From Nanobdellota archaeon (GTDB taxonomy: Archaea; Nanobdellota; Nanobdellia; SCGC-AAA011-G17; JAFCDX01), in NCBI GenBank assembly GCA_018816585.1, contig JAHIVQ010000053.1:1-7050 (forward strand): a DNA stretch of 7,050 bases, written 5' to 3'. A program made the translations under genes and the position numbers. Positions 5,509 to 7,050 of this stretch are shown piece by piece. Within the stretch, counting starts at the first letter, position 1; each line of letters begins with the position of its first letter. Under the pieces are notes generated by a model that did no database searches, had not been told where the DNA came from, and was given only the letters and a program-made list of their open reading frames with translations.

Positions 5509-6387
5509 ATGGAAGATTATATCAAGGTAGGAAAGATTGCAGCACAAGCAAGAGAATTTGGAAAATTATTAATAAAAGAAAATGCTTCTGTTCTTGAAAT
5601 TGCTGAAAAAGTAGAAAATAAAATTAAAGAACTTGGTGGTCAGATAGCATTTCCTGTTGATGTTTCCTGTAATTATATTGCAGCTCATGATTCTCCAAGA
5701 TATAAAGATACAAGAGTATTAATTAAAGGAGATTTAGTAAAACTTGATTTAGGTGTTCATATTAATGGAAGTATTGTTGATACAGCATGTACAGTTGAAG
5801 TTGGAACTGAAAAATATACTGAAATGATTAATGCTGTCAACGAAGCTTTGAATGAAGTAATAAAAATATTCAAGCCAGGTGTAAAAATAACTGATATTGG
5901 AAATGCAATTGAAACTGCTATAAAGAAAAAACAATTTAGTCCTATAAGAAATCTTTCTGGTCATGAAATTACAAGTTATCAACTACATGCAGGACTTACA
6001 ATACCTAATTATAATAATGGAAATAATACTGAATTAAAAGAAGGCCAGATATTTGCTGTTGAACCCTTTGCAACAACAGGAGATGGAATTGTAATTGAAG
6101 GAAAACCATCTGAAATTTATGGTTTAGTTAATGAAAAGCCTGTTCGTGATAGCAATACAAAGATAATTTTAAAATTCATAAAAGAGAATTATAAAACCCT
6201 TCCATTTGCAAAGAGATGGATAGCAAATGAATTTGGATTATTAAAAGCAAATATGGCTCTAAACACACTCGAAAGAGAGGGTGTTATTAAGCAGTATATG
6301 CAGTTAGTTGAAAGATCAAAAGCAAATGTTACACAAGCAGAGCATACAATTATTGTTTCTGATAATCCTATTGTTCTGACAAAATAG
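5509..6387 (+). CDS. map: Methionine aminopeptidase, type II (archaeal)
   Basis: Removes the initiator methionine from nascent proteins in the cytosol. At 292 residues it is the normal length for archaeal MetAP (about 295). The pita-bread fold metal ligands are all visible: D80 (VKLDLGVHING), D91 (SIVDTACTV), H152 (LSGHEI), E185 (FAVEPFAT) and E278 (TQAEHTI). The substrate-contacting histidines H60 (NYIAAHDSP) and H160 (YQLHAGLTIPNY) are also present. The type II-specific helical, winged-helix-like insertion is seen at about 200-268, between the E185 and E278 segments (for example LPFAKRWIANEFG). The N-terminus starts directly with the catalytic domain (MEDYIKVGKIAAQAREFG), without the extension of eukaryotic MetAP2. 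It has its own TATA box at 5480-5487, diverging from the toxin-antitoxin pair, and nothing in the neighbourhood suggests a role beyond housekeeping. Confidence 0.97.
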   Translation: MEDYIKVGKIAAQAREFGKLLIKENASVLEIAEKVENKIKELGGQIAFPVDVSCNYIAAHDSPRYKDTRVLIKGDLVKLDLGVHINGSIVDTACTVEVGTEKYTEMINAVNEALNEVIKIFKPGVKITDIGNAIETAIKKKQFSPIRNLSGHEITSYQLHAGLTIPNYNNGNNTELKEGQIFAVEPFATTGDGIVIEGKPSEIYGLVNEKPVRDSNTKIILKFIKENYKTLPFAKRWIANEFGLLKANMALNTLEREGVIKQYMQLVERSKANVTQAEHTIIVSDNPIVLTK

Positions 6388-6397
6388 ATTCTAAACA

Positions 6398-6405
6398 TTT
6401 AAATA
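6398..6405 (+). promoter_or_regulatory. TATA-like box for the HNH gene
   Basis: TTTAAATA, ending 20 bases before the ATG at 6426, the same geometry as the other promoters in the window. It lies within the 38 bases after the aminopeptidase stop, so the HNH gene may have its own leaderless transcript as well as read-through from upstream. The octamer is a weaker match than the TTTATATA-type boxes. Confidence 0.5.
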
Positions 6406-6425
6406 TGTGAAATATTTATAATTAT

Positions 6426-6869
6426 ATGCCTAATTATCCTAATTACAATCTTATAACAGGAATAAGTTCAAGAAAAAAAAGAAATTCTATTTCTAAAAAG
6501 ATTAAAAGAATAGTGAATGCAAGAGCCGGTAATAAATGTGAACATTGTAGATATCAATTTAAGAAAGGAGATACTAAATATTATCATCATTCAAAAGGAA
6601 AACCAAATAAAAATGTAGATAGTTATGATTTAGAATTATTATGTGGTAGATGTCATCCAAAAGCGCATAGTTACAAAACAAAAACAACAATGGATGTTTG
6701 GGGTTATAAGCATAAGAAAAAAGTGTTAGTAGCAAAATCATTAAGTAAGGTTAAACCAAAACTTAAAAAAGTAAAAAGAGCAGTTAAAAAAAGAAAACCA
6801 AAGAATATAAACTATACAATTAATCCATTAAAACCAAACCCATCACAATTCAAACCATTTAAATTTTAA
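6426..6869 (+). CDS. HNH endonuclease-like protein with zinc-binding cysteines and basic tail
   Basis: A 147-residue protein with a compact zinc-stabilised HNH domain at about 25-85: C38-x2-C41 (CEHC), H54-H55 (YYHHSKGK), then YDLELLCGRCHPKAH with C73-x2-C76, H77 and H81. H54/H55 and H77 fit the metal-binding and general-base histidines of the beta-beta-alpha-metal fold, and the four cysteines should form the structural zinc site. The central Asn of the HNH signature (the N of the usual NLxxLC) is replaced by D68. From about 95 on, the chain is a disordered-looking, Lys/Arg-rich tail (KVKPKLKKVKRAVKKRKPK) that should bind nucleic acid non-specifically. The N-terminal 20 residues are also basic. 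It is a free-standing gene; no intron, intein or restriction methylase is visible nearby. Substrate and role are unknown; nicking or cutting of DNA is inferred from the fold. Confidence 0.85.
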   Translation: MPNYPNYNLITGISSRKKRNSISKKIKRIVNARAGNKCEHCRYQFKKGDTKYYHHSKGKPNKNVDSYDLELLCGRCHPKAHSYKTKTTMDVWGYKHKKKVLVAKSLSKVKPKLKKVKRAVKKRKPKNINYTINPLKPNPSQFKPFKF

Positions 6870-6891
6870 AAATATTAAAGAAATTTTTCTT
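6868..6891. terminator. Possible T-tract termination region between convergent genes
   Basis: After the HNH stop there is a plus-strand T run (6884-6888) inside a short inverted repeat, AAGAAA (6878-6883) and TTTCTT (6886-6891). On the minus strand, downstream of the AAA ATPase stop, there is a TTTTT run (6872-6868). Archaeal terminators are often just oligo-T, so this could serve both genes, but such runs are common in AT-rich DNA. Confidence 0.3.
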
Positions 6892-6908
6892 AACTAATTA
6901 TTTTAATT

Positions 6909-7050
6909 TTATCCAAAATAACTTCTTGATTCTTGTGCTAATGTTGCTGACTTTGCCTTCTTAATGTACATTTCTTCAATAGCTTTGTAAGTTTTAATAT
7001 CATTTTCAGATACACTTGGCTTTACTTTATTAACTGCTTCGTCAAAGAAT
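6909..7050 (-). CDS. C-terminus of a Cdc48/VCP-family AAA ATPase (partial, 5' end beyond the window)
   Basis: Reading the minus strand from 7049 gives 46 residues to a TAA at 6911-6909: FFDEAVNKVKPSVSENDI, then KTYKAIEEMYIKKAKSA and the end SRSYFG. The pattern F-(D/E)-E-A-x3-(V/I/A)-x-(P/R)-S-V-S-x-(N/E)-D-I-x-x-Y is the last helical segment of the D2 AAA domain of Cdc48/p97/VAT proteins (p97 has a closely similar HFEEAM...SVSDNDIRKYE). Cdc48-type unfoldases extract and unfold proteins, in archaea partly for the 20S proteasome. The end YFG resembles, but does not exactly match, the hydrophobic-Tyr-X motif that docks into the proteasome. Only the tail is visible, so the number of AAA domains cannot be checked. 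It converges on the HNH gene with 39 bases between stops. Confidence 0.8.
   Translation of the reverse strand, partial: FFDEAVNKVKPSVSENDIKTYKAIEEMYIKKAKSATLAQESRSYFG

Noticed and set aside
5749..5982. Minus-strand frame within the aminopeptidase gene
   Set aside because: Antisense shadow rich in Phe, Ser, Tyr and Asn over the metal-binding region of map; no TATA box or family resemblance.
6189..6398. Minus-strand frame overlapping the 3' end of the aminopeptidase gene
   Set aside because: Antisense shadow of the conserved E278 region; no support as a gene.
1..7050. tRNA or other structured RNA genes
   Set aside because: Nearly every base is in a coding frame or a short promoter region; no GC-rich cloverleaf-like stretch or T-loop signature was seen on reading, although no covariance search could be run.

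Overview
The window looks like a strongly AT-rich archaeal chromosome segment. The marker genes are FEN1, a family B DNA polymerase, a type II methionine aminopeptidase and the tail of a Cdc48-like AAA ATPase. Promoters are TATA boxes of the TTTATA type, with almost no leader before the ATG, and no Shine-Dalgarno motifs are visible. Very tight gene packing and A/T-ending codons would fit a small-genome DPANN lineage such as Woesearchaeota or Pacearchaeota. That placement is inference from style, not from a phylogeny.

Layout. (1) 1-417, plus: C-terminal part or whole of a small helical protein of unknown function, open at the window edge. (2) 414-1847, minus: a two-gene operon, an unknown 140-residue protein followed by FEN1. 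(3) 1848-1952: a 105-bp divergent promoter region with a palindrome in the middle. (4) 1953-4959, plus: a two-gene operon, a PD-(D/E)XK nuclease followed by DNA polymerase B. (5) 4964-5431, minus: a RelBE-type toxin-antitoxin pair; the antitoxin start is corrected here to the ATG at 5431, and a perfect 14-bp operator palindrome lies at its transcription start. (6) 5509-6387, plus: methionine aminopeptidase. (7) 6426-6869, plus: a small HNH nuclease-like protein with a very basic tail. (8) 6909-7050, minus: C-terminus of a Cdc48-type AAA ATPase that continues off the window.

How they fit together. The two operons that diverge from 1848-1952 place a replicative polymerase, a flap nuclease, a RecB/Cas4-fold nuclease and one uncharacterised protein around a single control region. 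This reads as a DNA replication and repair neighbourhood (lagging-strand synthesis and end or flap processing), and the unknown 140-residue protein is the most interesting candidate new component. The toxin-antitoxin pair sits as a compact cassette between polymerase B and the aminopeptidase. No tRNA, rRNA, CRISPR array, insertion sequence or intein was seen, and no gene-free stretch exceeds about 105 bases.
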